From Didymella arachidicola (Eukaryota; Ascomycota; Dothideomycetes; Pleosporales; Didymellaceae), in NCBI GenBank assembly GCA_016630955.3, contig CM049997.1, positions 434,001 to 498,000 of the forward strand: a stretch of 64,000 nucleotides of DNA, in the 5' to 3' direction. The notes beneath the pieces were generated by a model. It had not been told where the DNA came from. It saw only the letters and a list, made by a program, of their open reading frames with translations, and did no database searches. Shown piece after piece: positions 55,059 through 64,000 of this stretch; the stretch's first letter is position 1; each line of letters opens with the position of its first letter. The position numbers and the translations under genes were made by a program.

Positions 55059-56615
55059 ATGTCAGACCTCAAAGCTACCGTTGCCGAGACCAAGGCCGGC
55101 TTTCACGTCGAGGGTTACGAGAAGATCGAATATGACTTCACCTTCATGGATGGCGTTTTCAACCCCGCCAACCCTCAGCTTGCCAACTGCTATGAGCGTT
55201 GGGGACGCTGTCTTGCCGTTATGGACTTGAACATCTACAATGTCTACGGCAAGGACATGCAGAAGTACTTCGACCATTACAATCTCCCTTTGACTGTCCA
55301 CAAGACGATGATTGGCGAGAAGGCCAAGTCCATGGAGACCTTGCTGAACATCGTTGACTCCATGACCGAATTCGGGATTATTCGCAAGGAGCCTGTCCTC
55401 GTTGTTGTAAGTTCTATCCAGGTCCATCGATAATCTTGATACTTACATTATGCAGGGTGGTGGTCTCGTGACTGATGTTGCTGGGTAAAACTTATCTCGA
55501 AGGCACTCTGGCCTGAAGGCGCTGCGAAGATTGAACTAACTCATTTTTCACAGGTTCGCTTGTGCTGCATACCGCAGGAACAGCAACTACATCCGAATCC
55601 CGACCACTGTCATTGGTCTCATCGACGCCAGTGTCAGTATCAAGGTCGCCGTCAACTATGGTAACTACAAGAACAGGCTGGGAGCTTATCACGCTCCCAT
55701 GCACACCTTCCTGGACTTCTCTTTCTTGAAGACTCTCCCTGAGGCACAAGTCCGGAACGGCTTTGCCGAGTTGATCAAGATCTCGACATGTGCACACAAG
55801 CCCACATTCGATCTTCTTGACAAGTACTGCGAGCAGTTGATCACAACACGTTTCGGTCGCGAAGGCGATAACAAGGAGGTCCGCGAGGCTGCTGACACCA
55901 TCAACCGTGCGGGCATTCACGAGATGTTGAAGTTAGAGACACCCAACCTTCACGAGATTGGTCTTGACCGTGTCATCGCCTACGGCCACACATGGAGCCC
56001 TCTCCACGAGGTATGTGCCTCCGGCTCATCGATGTTTGTTCACCTTCTGACTTCAGATAGCTCTCACCTCCCACACCTCTTCGCCACGGACATGCCATCT
56101 CTATCGACATGGCTTACTCCGCGACCTTGGCCAACATGCGCGGTCTTCTCTCTGATGAGGAGCACCGCAGGCTGTTGAACCTGTTCTCCCGTGCTGGTCT
56201 TTCCATGGACCACGACATGTTCGACGAGGACATGCTTGACAAAGCCACCAAGGCCATCCTCAAGACACGTGACGGTCTTCTCCGTGCTGCCGTTCCCAAC
56301 CCTATTGGTACATGTGTTTTCTTGAATGATGTATCTGCCGAGGAGATGAATGCTGCTCTGCGCAAGCACAAGGAGCTGATGAAGAAGTATCCTCGCAATG
56401 GTGAGGGCCTTGAGGCTTACGTCGACGCTTCCGACACAGGGTACACACAGAACGATGTACCCGTTGAGGATGCCCTTCAGAAGGACAAGGTTGCTGAGAA
56501 GCTCAGCAACGGTCACGCCAACGGGCTATCCAACGGCCAGAAACAGGCCAGTAACGGTATTCCTGCCGGTCTCCAAGGTATCGCCAACGGCTACTCCAAT
56601 GGTTACAAAAACTAG
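55059..56615 (+). CDS. mysA: Sugar-phosphate cyclase, desmethyl-4-deoxygadusol synthase type
   Basis: Four exons (55059-55406, 55456-55484, 55554-56010, 56061-56615) give 462 aa. The 29-nt second exon carries the nucleotide-binding GGGLVTDVAG. Further on are AYRRNSNYIRIPTTVIGLIDASVSIKVAVNYGNYKNRLGAYHAP, AELIKISTCAH and the metal-ligand region IAYGHTWSPLHE-LSPTPLRHGHAIS. This layout is that of dehydroquinate-synthase-like cyclases. The NYG...KNRLGAYHAP wording, as I recall it, fits the desmethyl-4-deoxygadusol synthase group rather than 2-epi-5-epi-valiolone or dehydroquinate synthases. It would cyclise sedoheptulose-7-phosphate using NAD and a metal. The last 45 residues are a low-complexity Asn/Gly-rich tail (SNGHANGLSNGQ) absent from bacterial forms. 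Neighbours support the pathway. Confidence 0.87.
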
Positions 56616-57780
56616 ATAGAGTAGTGTCGCGACGGAGCAATGTTACGAAAGACTAAAAGCACTTATCGGGCGGAAGTCTGAAGAAGATTAGTATAATCCG
56701 CGTTGCACTTGCAAACTTGCCTCTTTCAATATACCAAACATTTCACTTCACACCACATCAAGCGTCTTCCATCTACGTGTGTTCTTATTTGAGATCGTGA
56801 GATTCCAATTACTGGCTTCCACCTCAGTGATCCAGCCCGATAGCTGCCGATTGCAATGCAACAATCGCGAGCCTTGCCATGCTATTTCAGGGTATGTGCT
56901 TCGGTGTTGTTGCTGCGGGTGGCAGGTGCAAAAGGCGTTGAAGAATCGAGAATGCGTCTGCCTGACTTTGGCTTCCCATGTGCTTGGCAACTCAACGCAC
57001 GTGGCATCGCGCTCCACCTCGATGCGGTGTGTGCAAACGCTGGAGCACAGAGCTCAGGGCCAGAAGTGCAGGTCACAGCAATTTGCGTGCAAGTTGTCTA
57101 TTCACTTTGCACAAGCACATTCAGCAGAAAAAAGGTATGTGCTCCCTAAAATCGACACCGATATCCCATCGCCATCACTGAAGACGACCCATCGAGAAAC
57201 CAGTTTCCTAACAGGAGAGTTGTTCGCGGAGCCCACGCCACCGTAGTGACTGGCAACCAAGAGCAGTGGATGATGCTAGTGGTCGTGGCTGGGCTCCTGA
57301 GCTTTTTTGATAAAGAATCAGGAACGGGTGTGGGCGCTGCGAAGATTTTATAGAGCGGCCGGAGCAAGCAAATCGCCGATGCGCTAACCAATCTGAGCCA
57401 ACATTGGTCTTGCACTCTGAACATTTCTGTATGCTACCGCAGACGGTGAATGCGGATGCACGATTATATCACCATATCGATCAATCTGACAAAGTGGATC
57501 TTATCTTCGTGCGAAGTCTGGTGCGACGTGCTGCCACGGTGATGCCTAAGCCGCACGACAATCAGGATCCCACCCCTATAAGCCGTTCATAAAAGATACA
57601 CCTGCATATCAAAGTTAGCCGCCTCAAGGTGCAGATCTGCGTTGCAAGCACACACGACTACTGTTCCGAAATCAAGAAATCCAACCATCGCTAGCGCGTT
57701 CTGCAGTAGCGACGTCAGTGTTGGCTACCATAAACAAACAATTTGCCCAGCCTTCATCCACATCCTCGAGTTATCAAGTC
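56616..57780. other. Intergenic, about 1.2 kb, right edge of the mycosporine cluster
   Basis: This holds the 3' region of the cyclase and the upstream region of the phosphatase-family gene. Open frames at 56779-57246 and 56856-57149 have no homology or consistent splicing, and I do not call them. No RNA or repeat was recognised. Confidence 0.45.
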
Positions 57781-58841
57781 ATGGCTGCCAAAACGCCCGT
57801 GTCTGACTCGACCGATGTTGACGATCTCAGGACGCCTTTGAAGAGCGTGCTGAACTTCAGAGACGTGGGCGCATTTGTCAATCGAGCTTCAGGAACAACG
57901 TGAGTAGGACTCTTCTGAGGCGCTACAACGCTGACGAATCAGTCATTTAAAGACGAGGCTGCTGTATCGAGGCGCCCGACCAGGTGTGTATTACGCTAGC
58001 TTCAAGGCGTGCAACTGCTAATTCGAGTAGACGAGGCAACAGTCCGAGACAGGGAACGGCTTGTCGACGAATATGGGATCAGAAGCATCATTGACTTGCG
58101 AACAAAGTACGCACGCAACATCTGCTACAAAATTTGTGAGCTAACGACGACAGAACTGAACATATTGAACAAGCTCAGAAGCGCGATGCTAAGATCAAAG
58201 CATCTGCGGCGGTGTCTCAATCAAACGATGATGTCGCTGGACCACTGAAGATGCCAGACGTTGTCTATCACGAGATTAACTTCAACGGATCGGCCTTTTC
58301 ACGTATGCTTATCTCTAAGCTCACATGGTTGGAATTCTTCCGGCTGGCCGGTCTCATGGTGTTTGGCTACCGTCTCGATGCGATCAAGATCCTTTCACCA
58401 CATATGGAAGAAATGGGTCTCGTTGGGCTGGCAAAGAGCTCGGTAGACGCCTGCACTAAAGAAGTAAAGCAGGTCTTTGATGTGTTCGCAGATGACCGCA
58501 ACTGGCCAGTCATGGTCCACTGCACACAAGGCAAAGACCGCACGGGACTCATTGTGATGCTCGTCCTCTGGCTCACACAAACTGACGACGAGATCATCGA
58601 GCGAGACTACCTGCTGTCAGAGCCTGAGCTCGCGCAAGAGAAGGAGTCTCGAATGAAGGAGATCGGCGCAATCGGCCTGTCAGAGCAATTTGCTGTCTGC
58701 CCGCCCGGCCTTGCAAAAGAGGTCCATTCGCACATCCAGGAGAAGTATGGCGGTGTTGAGAAATATCTCGTAGAGAAGGTTGGGATTAGTGGGGAAACGC
58801 TAGAGAATGTAAGGAGGAGGATGCTGGCTGCTGATTCGTAG
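57781..58841 (+). CDS. Tyrosine-phosphatase-family protein (Y_phosphatase3), HCTQGKDRTG active site
   Basis: Four exons (57781-57899, 57943-57983, 58031-58106, 58154-58841) give 307 aa. All three introns are 43-47 nt. The spliced text reads NFRDVGAFVNRASGTT-HLKTRLLYRGARP-DEATVRDRERLVDEYGIRSIIDLRTK-TEHIEQAQKRDAK, the usual start of fungal Y_phosphatase3 (PF13350) proteins. The active-site loop HCTQGKDRTG lies in the C-terminal half (VMVHCTQGKDRTGLIVMLVLW), with Cys and Arg intact. A short hydrophobic segment precedes it (LEFFRLAGLMVFGYR). Members act on phosphotyrosine or phosphoinositides; the substrate here is unknown. It lies beside the mycosporine genes but is not known to take part in that pathway. 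Confidence 0.85.
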
Positions 58842-59204
58842 AGAGCCACGCGTCCACGTCGGTGTACCACCGAGACGGCGAGGTCCAGCCTCAGATCCCT
58901 GGTCTCAACTGCTAAGGATTGACATGTGCGCTCGATGACTATCGAACATCCTTAAGGCACAAGATGTTGTGCTCGAATAAGAAGCTGTATAACTACTCTC
59001 AGACCCCAACCAACACCTGAACTTCTCATATGCACGCGCTATCATGGGGTGTTGACGTTTCAGGTGTAAAGCTAGGACTCGAAGCAAGCTACTGCTCCCC
59101 TGTTCGCTTAGTGGGCTACACCGTCCGTCCTTGGCGTATGCAGCTGCCCTCTGAAAACACCACGTCGTCTTTCCTTCTTGCAAAATTCACTGGAGTTGTG
59201 CAAG
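58842..59204. other. Intergenic, 363 bp
   Basis: This lies between the phosphatase-family gene and the sphingolipid methyltransferase. It should contain the latter's promoter and leader. Nothing else was recognised. Confidence 0.5.
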
Positions 59205-60872
59205 ATGAGCGGCAACACCTCTGAGGAGAATTTCGAGTTCATCGAAACGCCTGCGGCGTCTTCGACCGTCTCCGAGTTCGATTGCGGGGTCAAAACGACT
59301 TCGGTACGCAGCACCCCAACATTCCGGCGCAAGCCATTGCGCGACGTACACGAGAGCAATTGAGCTGACAGTTGGTGTAATTAGTACCCTACGATCGCCA
59401 ATGCTCCTCTCCCCGCTGAGGGTTCTGGCCGCGACTCGTTCAACAACTACGCTCTCATCTCGTTGCTAGTCGGTGTCCCCGCATACCTCACCTACAAGCT
59501 GGGTGGTGGCCTCAAGACATGGATCTTTGTTGCTCTGATCACCTCTCTGCCTATCCTTGGTCCTTTCTGGTGGATCACTTCTGAGTTCGCGCCCCGCAAG
59601 AACGAGAAGGCTAAGCTGCCGGGCAAGAACATCGAGCACTACCTGAAGTTCAAGAAGGAGGAGGACCGCGATGCCTACTACGGCAAGAAAAAGATCCCAA
59701 TCGAGACCTTCCAGGAGAAGTACTTCGACGGTGAAATTGAACTCAACGGCGACATGCTCGATATCCTCGAATGGCGCCACGACTGGTCCAAGCCCCGCTT
59801 CACTCTCGGTTTGATCAAGCACTTCCTCTTTGGCATGATTCCAGAGATGATTGTTCACTCCAAGTCTCAGGGTACGTTGATCTAAATTACAGTTACGCAT
59901 ATCAGCAGTGCAGCTAACAGTGCGTCAGACGAGGAGCAGGTTCGTGACCACTACGACCGCGGCGACGACTTCTACGGCTGGTTCCTCGGCCCACGCATGA
60001 TCTACACTTCCGGTATCATCTCCGACATCAACAAGGAGGAGTCTCTCGAACAGCTCCAGGACAACAAGATGGCAATTGTATGCGAGAAGATCGGCCTCAA
60101 GAAGGGCGAGAAGATGCTCGACATTGGCTGCGGTTGGGGAACCCTTACCAAGTTCGCCTCTGCCAACTACGGCGCTCATGTCACTGGTGTCACACTTGGC
60201 CGCAACCAGACTGCCTGGGGCAACAACGGCCTCAAGAGGATTGGCATCCAGGAGGACCAGTCCAAGATTCTCTGCATGGACTACCGTGAAATCCCCGTTC
60301 CCTCTGGGGGCTATGACAAGATCACCTGTCTCGAGATGGCTGAGCACGTTGGTGTGCGTCACTTGGGTGCGTTCTTCCGTCAGGTTTACGATATGCTTGA
60401 GGACGATGGTACTTTCTTCCTTCAGATCGCTGGTCTCCGCAAGGCATGGCAATTCGAGGACTTCACATGGGGTCTCTTCATGAACAAGTATGTCTTCCCT
60501 GGTGCCGACGCTTCGACTCCTCTCGGCTTCGTTATCGATACTCTTGAGGGTGCTGGCTTCGAGGTCAAGATGACCGACACTATTGGTGTTCACTACTCCG
60601 CTACCCTCTGGAGGTGGTACCGCAACTGGCTCGGCAACAAGGACAAGGTCAACGCTAAGTACGGTGCCCGCTGGTACCGCATCTGGGAGTACTTCCTTGC
60701 CTACTCCACGATTGCCTCCCGCCAGGGTTCCGCCACCTGCTTCCAGATCACCTGCGTCAAGAACCTCAACGCCGTTCACCGTGTCGACGGTATCAACACT
60801 CAGTTCTCGCTTGCTGGTGCCCTTGAGGCTAGCAAGGCTAAGAGCGCCAACCTTCTACCCAAGAACATCTGA
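59205..60872 (+). CDS. MTS1: Sphingolipid C9-methyltransferase
   Basis: Three exons (59205-59303, 59385-59871, 59929-60872) give 509 aa. The spliced joins are VKTTS-YPTIANAPLPAEG and HSKSQ-DEEQVRDHYDRGDDFYGWFLG. Two hydrophobic segments at about 53-92 (ALISLLVGVPAYL, TWIFVALITSLPILGPFWW) anchor it in a membrane. The catalytic part is of the cyclopropane-fatty-acid-synthase type, with SAM motif LDIGCGWGTL at 259-268, then GVTLGRNQ, EMAEHVGVRHLGAFF and YSATLWRWYRNWLGN. Fungal members methylate C9 of the sphingoid base of glucosylceramide. This lipid step matters for hyphal growth and for recognition by plants. Text and length fit well. The gene is highly expressed by codon bias (mostly C-ending). 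Confidence 0.93.
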
Positions 60873-61320
60873 GTTGAATGATCATGTGAACTGGCTGCTT
60901 CGGCAGACGAAACAACACATTGTCGAGTCGAGGAGATTTCGATGTATGCGATATGTAGGATTGGGTTCGGTGATGACGTAGACAAAAGTTTAGATGCCTG
61001 CGTTCGATGAACCAGCTCGGCTCTGGTATGAGTATGTCTTGTATGACGACATGGACCATACGACTGTCATGGTGTAGCGCTCGGAACAATGAAACCTGCT
61101 ACGATTCTTGAAGACCATGTTGGTATTGGATTACATGATTTGAAGTGTTCGTTTTTGCAGATGGTCAGAGTCTTGAAAGGTGCACGCACGGGTAAAATTG
61201 GCAACAGCTAGTGTTGAAAGTCATTTCGTTGTGCCTTGAATTCCTATCTGCACCGCAACCAAAGCTTCATAGCGAAAAGGCGTGCACGGAGGTGTACGTG
61301 TAGATTTGAAGAGCTTGCAC
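60873..61320. other. Intergenic, 448 bp, convergent
   Basis: This lies between the stop of the sphingolipid methyltransferase and the stop of the F-box-like gene on the other strand. It probably holds two 3' untranslated regions. Nothing else was recognised. Confidence 0.5.
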
Positions 61321-62565
61321 TTACCATCCCGTCTTCGCAAACCCCAGATGGTACTGCCATCTCTTGTGTTTACCTTCCCACCCCTTGTTGAACTCAACCA
61401 TCGCCTCGTCCTCTTTGGCACCCAGTATAGCCTTGCTGATGCCTAATCCATAGAGTCGGTGGAGATCCTTGCACGCTTCGGCCACGGGAAGGTTGCCATT
61501 GAAATCGTGCGCCCAAAGTCGACTCTTTACCCTGACACTGACGGTAGTGAGAGCCTTCTGCCTCTGTCCAAGGGATATTCCGCCCGGAGATGCTTGTTTC
61601 TGGATATCATAAGTCAGTCTGCGGAATTGCAATAGCGGCTGGAGCCATTTCTGTCGTAAGTTGAACTTCGGCGCATCCTCATTGATCCAAACGTCTACGA
61701 CCAACTCTCGCAGGCTGGTAAGACTCTTGGCTGCCGTCTTGCACGCACGGGTCCAGCTCTCGATATGCTTCTCTTGCCATGCGACATCGCTCGCAGCTGC
61801 TGGGCTTCCGTAAGTGGTGTAGTATAGGCGCAGCTTTGTGACGTAGGAGCGGCTCGGTGGAGGGACTCTGGCGAGGAATTGGGTGATGCGGCGAGGCGCT
61901 TCGAACACGAAGGTGATTTGATGATAGAGCAGTGGAATGACTTCCACAGCCACTTGCTTGGAAACCAGTATAAGGGCACCGTGGGAATTGAGCCAACGTC
62001 TGTCTTCGTGGTCGGGACCCCAACGTGGACGATGAAGGCGGGGAAATCGAATAGCTATCGGCAGGAAGCCGAAAATTGAGGTTTTAAGATGGGAGTATCG
62101 GTGTGGCAAGTACGTGCCACTGGTGTTGGACAGTAGTTTGAGCGTTTTCGGACCGTGTCCAGAAAGGTCGCAACCCTCTCCAACAAGCTCGCAACGGTAG
62201 GGTTCCCCAAAATAGAATTGATAGATCTTGTTTCTGATCTCTCCAGGCAGATCGAGAAAGCCCAGTTTCGTCTTCTTGGTCTTCGTCGACAGCTTGCGTG
62301 GTAATCTCACCCTTGGTTGAGCTTGAGCGAAGAGAGATATCTTGGGATCCATGGTGGCGCTAAAGACTGTTTCGAGGTCAGCAAATTTGAACAGCCATCG
62401 ACTGCGAGGTAAATGAGCCTCACGCCAGTCGTTCGTTTGTTGTGGTGAGTCAGCAGACGACTTTGGTACCTTGGATCTTGATCGACCAGATGTTGGGCGT
62501 TTGCGGGCCATGCTTAGTGACGTCTTGCTGGACGTATGGATTAGCAGCCTATTGTTAGCAAACAT
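61321..62565 (-). CDS. Orphan protein with F-box-like N-terminal motif
   Basis: Single exon. Two in-frame ATGs are possible: 62565 (414 aa) and 62511 (MARKRPTSGRSRSKV, 396 aa). I favour the second because the first 18 residues look like leader sequence. After a basic start, residues near 100 read LGFLDLPGEIRNKIYQFYFGEPY, a short F-box-like motif common in large families of fungal orphan proteins. The middle has ALILVSKQVAVEVIPLLYHQITFVF, again typical of that group, and then a charged region with conserved-looking Trp residues. No enzyme motif is visible. Such proteins may be substrate adaptors of SCF ubiquitin ligases, but this is unproven. It is divergent from the small mitochondrial gene across about 200-255 bp. 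Confidence 0.68.
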   Translation of the reverse strand: MFANNRLLIHTSSKTSLSMARKRPTSGRSRSKVPKSSADSPQQTNDWREAHLPRSRWLFKFADLETVFSATMDPKISLFAQAQPRVRLPRKLSTKTKKTKLGFLDLPGEIRNKIYQFYFGEPYRCELVGEGCDLSGHGPKTLKLLSNTSGTYLPHRYSHLKTSIFGFLPIAIRFPRLHRPRWGPDHEDRRWLNSHGALILVSKQVAVEVIPLLYHQITFVFEAPRRITQFLARVPPPSRSYVTKLRLYYTTYGSPAAASDVAWQEKHIESWTRACKTAAKSLTSLRELVVDVWINEDAPKFNLRQKWLQPLLQFRRLTYDIQKQASPGGISLGQRQKALTTVSVRVKSRLWAHDFNGNLPVAEACKDLHRLYGLGISKAILGAKEDEAMVEFNKGWEGKHKRWQYHLGFAKTGW

Positions 62566-62766
62566 TCATCAAAGCTCAGCTAAGAGCCGGATCAGGCAGA
62601 AGGACGCAAGATTTAGGTCATCTTCTTCACCTCCACACATTGGGATGAGGAGGGTGAAGAGTGACCGATGGCCATTGGCCCTTGCAGCACATAGATAGCA
62701 CCACGCTAACGAAATACCGCCGCATCACCTGCATCCCGCATCGTCACACCCATTTCCACACCGATC

Positions 62767-63117
62767 ATGTCTTCAACACTCACAACATTCAAGACTCGCA
62801 CCGCCCGTCTCGCTCTGCCTACAGCTGCACGCCAGTTCAGCACCGCCACTCCACGCTTCTACCGCCGCCAGCCCGGCGACCCCACAGGCCCCAACGAACC
62901 GCCGACCCACATTAGTGCTCCCAAGAGCAAGTCCCCCCTGAAAGTCTGGCCTATTCTCGCCATTTTTGGCATCGGCACTTTTCTCTTCAAGAAGATCGTT
63001 GACCAGCGCGAGGGCCAGTACAAGCCTACAGGACCTGTTGCAGGACATTCGCCCAGCAGCAGCAGCAGCAAGCCAGCAACACCTCGAGCCAACAACAACG
63101 CAGTCGTACCCCACTAG
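62767..63117 (+). CDS. Small predicted mitochondrial membrane protein, 116 aa
   Basis: Single exon, ATG 62767. The first 30 residues are rich in Arg, Ser, Thr and Ala without acidic residues (TLTTFKTRTARLALPTAARQ), as in a mitochondrial import signal; cleavage might fall near RQFSTA or RFYRR. A single hydrophobic helix follows at about 60-75 (VWPILAIFGIGTFLF), then a basic stretch (KKIVDQREGQYKP) and a Ser/Pro-rich tail. This is the layout of small inner-membrane proteins such as assembly factors. I do not recognise the family. It ends only 18 bp before the URA6 start, an unusually tight same-strand spacing that leaves almost no room for a separate promoter. Confidence 0.7.
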   Translation: MSSTLTTFKTRTARLALPTAARQFSTATPRFYRRQPGDPTGPNEPPTHISAPKSKSPLKVWPILAIFGIGTFLFKKIVDQREGQYKPTGPVAGHSPSSSSSKPATPRANNNAVVPH

Positions 63118-63135
63118 ACCCCCTCACCACTCACT

Positions 63136-63859
63136 ATGCCTGCGATTGAGAACCTCGGCGCTGCGACGCGCACCAGCTCGCTCTGGTCGCCGGACAAGGT
63201 CACCGTTATCTTCGTCCTCGGTGGTCCTGGAGCTGGCAAGGGCACGCAGTGCGCGAAACTTGTCTCAGACTACGGCTTCAAGCACTTGAGCGCTGGCGAC
63301 TTGCTGCGCGAGGAGCAGGATCGCCCTGGGAGCGAGTTCGGCGAGATGATCAAGACATACATCAAGGAGGGTACAATTGTGCCCATGGAGGTTACCATTC
63401 AACTGCTGGAGAACGCCATGAAGAGCGCCCTGGAGAACGAGAACAAGAGCTTGTTCCTCATCGATGGTTTGTCTTCCTTCAAGCTACAAGGCAGAATGGC
63501 AGAGCTGACTGATCACAGGATTCCCTCGCAAGCTCGATCAGGCTCACGCTTTCGAGCGCTCCGTCGTTCCTTCCAAGTTCACTCTCTTCTTCGACGCCTC
63601 CGAAGAGGTCATGCTCAAGCGTCTTTTGCACCGCGGCGAGACCTCTGGTCGTGCCGACGACAACATCGAGTCTATTAAGAAGCGCTTCAAGACCTTCGTC
63701 GACACCAGCATGCCCGTTGTCGACGAGTTCGAATCTCAGGGGCGTGTCGTCAAGGTTGACGCTGTTCAGGAGCCCGATAAGGTCTACAAGGACGTGCAGG
63801 AGAAGATCAAGGCGTGGGGCATTGAGCCGATCAGCTTGAAGTTCGTTCAAACCGCATAG
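63136..63859 (+). CDS. URA6: UMP/CMP kinase (uridylate kinase)
   Basis: Two exons, 63136-63466 and 63519-63859, with a 52-nt intron (donor GTTTGT, weaker than the others) give 223 aa. The P-loop is GGPGAGKGT at 29-37, followed by HLSAGDLLREE (nucleotide monophosphate site), IVPMEVTIQLLENAM and FLID-GFPRKLDQAHAFE. The lid region has KRLLHRGETSGRADDN. These match the UMP/CMP kinase family, which makes UDP and CDP from the monophosphates with ATP. Yeast Ura6 acts in the cytosol and nucleus; the first 17 residues here are a short extension. It ends 141 bp before the window edge. Confidence 0.92.
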
Positions 63860-64000
63860 ATTATGAGGATCGGATCGAAGGTTGGGTGAGTAAAGAAATA
63901 CACACAGCAACGATAGATTTTAAATCGAAACGAGTAGTGTCATGGCAGTCTAATTTGCCAGAACAGTGATTTGAAGTTTTTGTATCGCATTTCTGTATGC

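Noticed and set aside
58842..60872. Sphingolipid methyltransferase as a member of the mycosporine cluster
   Set aside because: Its substrate and pathway (glucosylceramide) are well separated from mycosporines, and an unrelated phosphatase-family gene lies between. Proximity alone is not enough.

Overview
The window is a gene-dense stretch of a filamentous ascomycete (Pezizomycotina) nuclear chromosome, most like a Dothideomycete. Evidence: short spliceosomal introns (about 40-165 nt) with GT...AG ends and CTAAC/CTGAC branch sites; a Zn2Cys6-type regulator tail; a HET-domain gene; a sphingolipid C9-methyltransferase; and many Pro/Ser-rich orphan proteins. The genus cannot be named from the sequence. 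No rRNA, tRNA, transposon or CRISPR array was recognised. The gene models are hand-spliced: exon joins were checked for reading frame and against remembered family motifs.

Layout. 1-6.4 kb: tail of a transcription factor, two orphan proteins, and the ER permease chaperone Shr3. 6.7-18.2 kb: a compact housekeeping block with splicing factor Spp2, peroxisomal ATPase Pex1, helicase subunit Mcm7, mitochondrial pyruvate carrier Mpc1, SmB and ribosomal protein uL5. Pex1/Mcm7 and SmB/uL5 are divergent pairs sharing short promoters. 19-22.2 kb: an intact HET-domain gene followed by a decayed, 5'-truncated HET relic. 23-28.2 kb: a tetraspan membrane protein and a disordered orphan, separated by about 2 kb without a visible gene. 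29-37 kb: enolase, an HCNGP/SAP30BP-type regulator divergent from proteasome subunit beta-7, an NAD-dependent epimerase and a FUT8-like type II membrane glycosyltransferase. 39-49 kb: a KipA-type kinesin, an orphan protein and the U3 snoRNP WD40 protein Utp13.

50.3-56.6 kb: the most interesting part, a three-gene mycosporine (fungal UV-screen) cluster. It encodes a sugar-phosphate cyclase of the desmethyl-4-deoxygadusol synthase type, a COMT-like O-methyltransferase and a membrane-anchored ATP-grasp ligase. Together they should turn a sedoheptulose-7-phosphate-type precursor into 4-deoxygadusol and then join an amino acid to it. No fourth ligase for a second amino acid and no glycosyltransferase was seen within the cluster, so a mono-substituted oxo-mycosporine is the expected product.

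57.8-64 kb: a tyrosine-phosphatase-family gene, the sphingolipid C9-methyltransferase, an F-box-like orphan, a small predicted mitochondrial membrane protein and UMP/CMP kinase Ura6.
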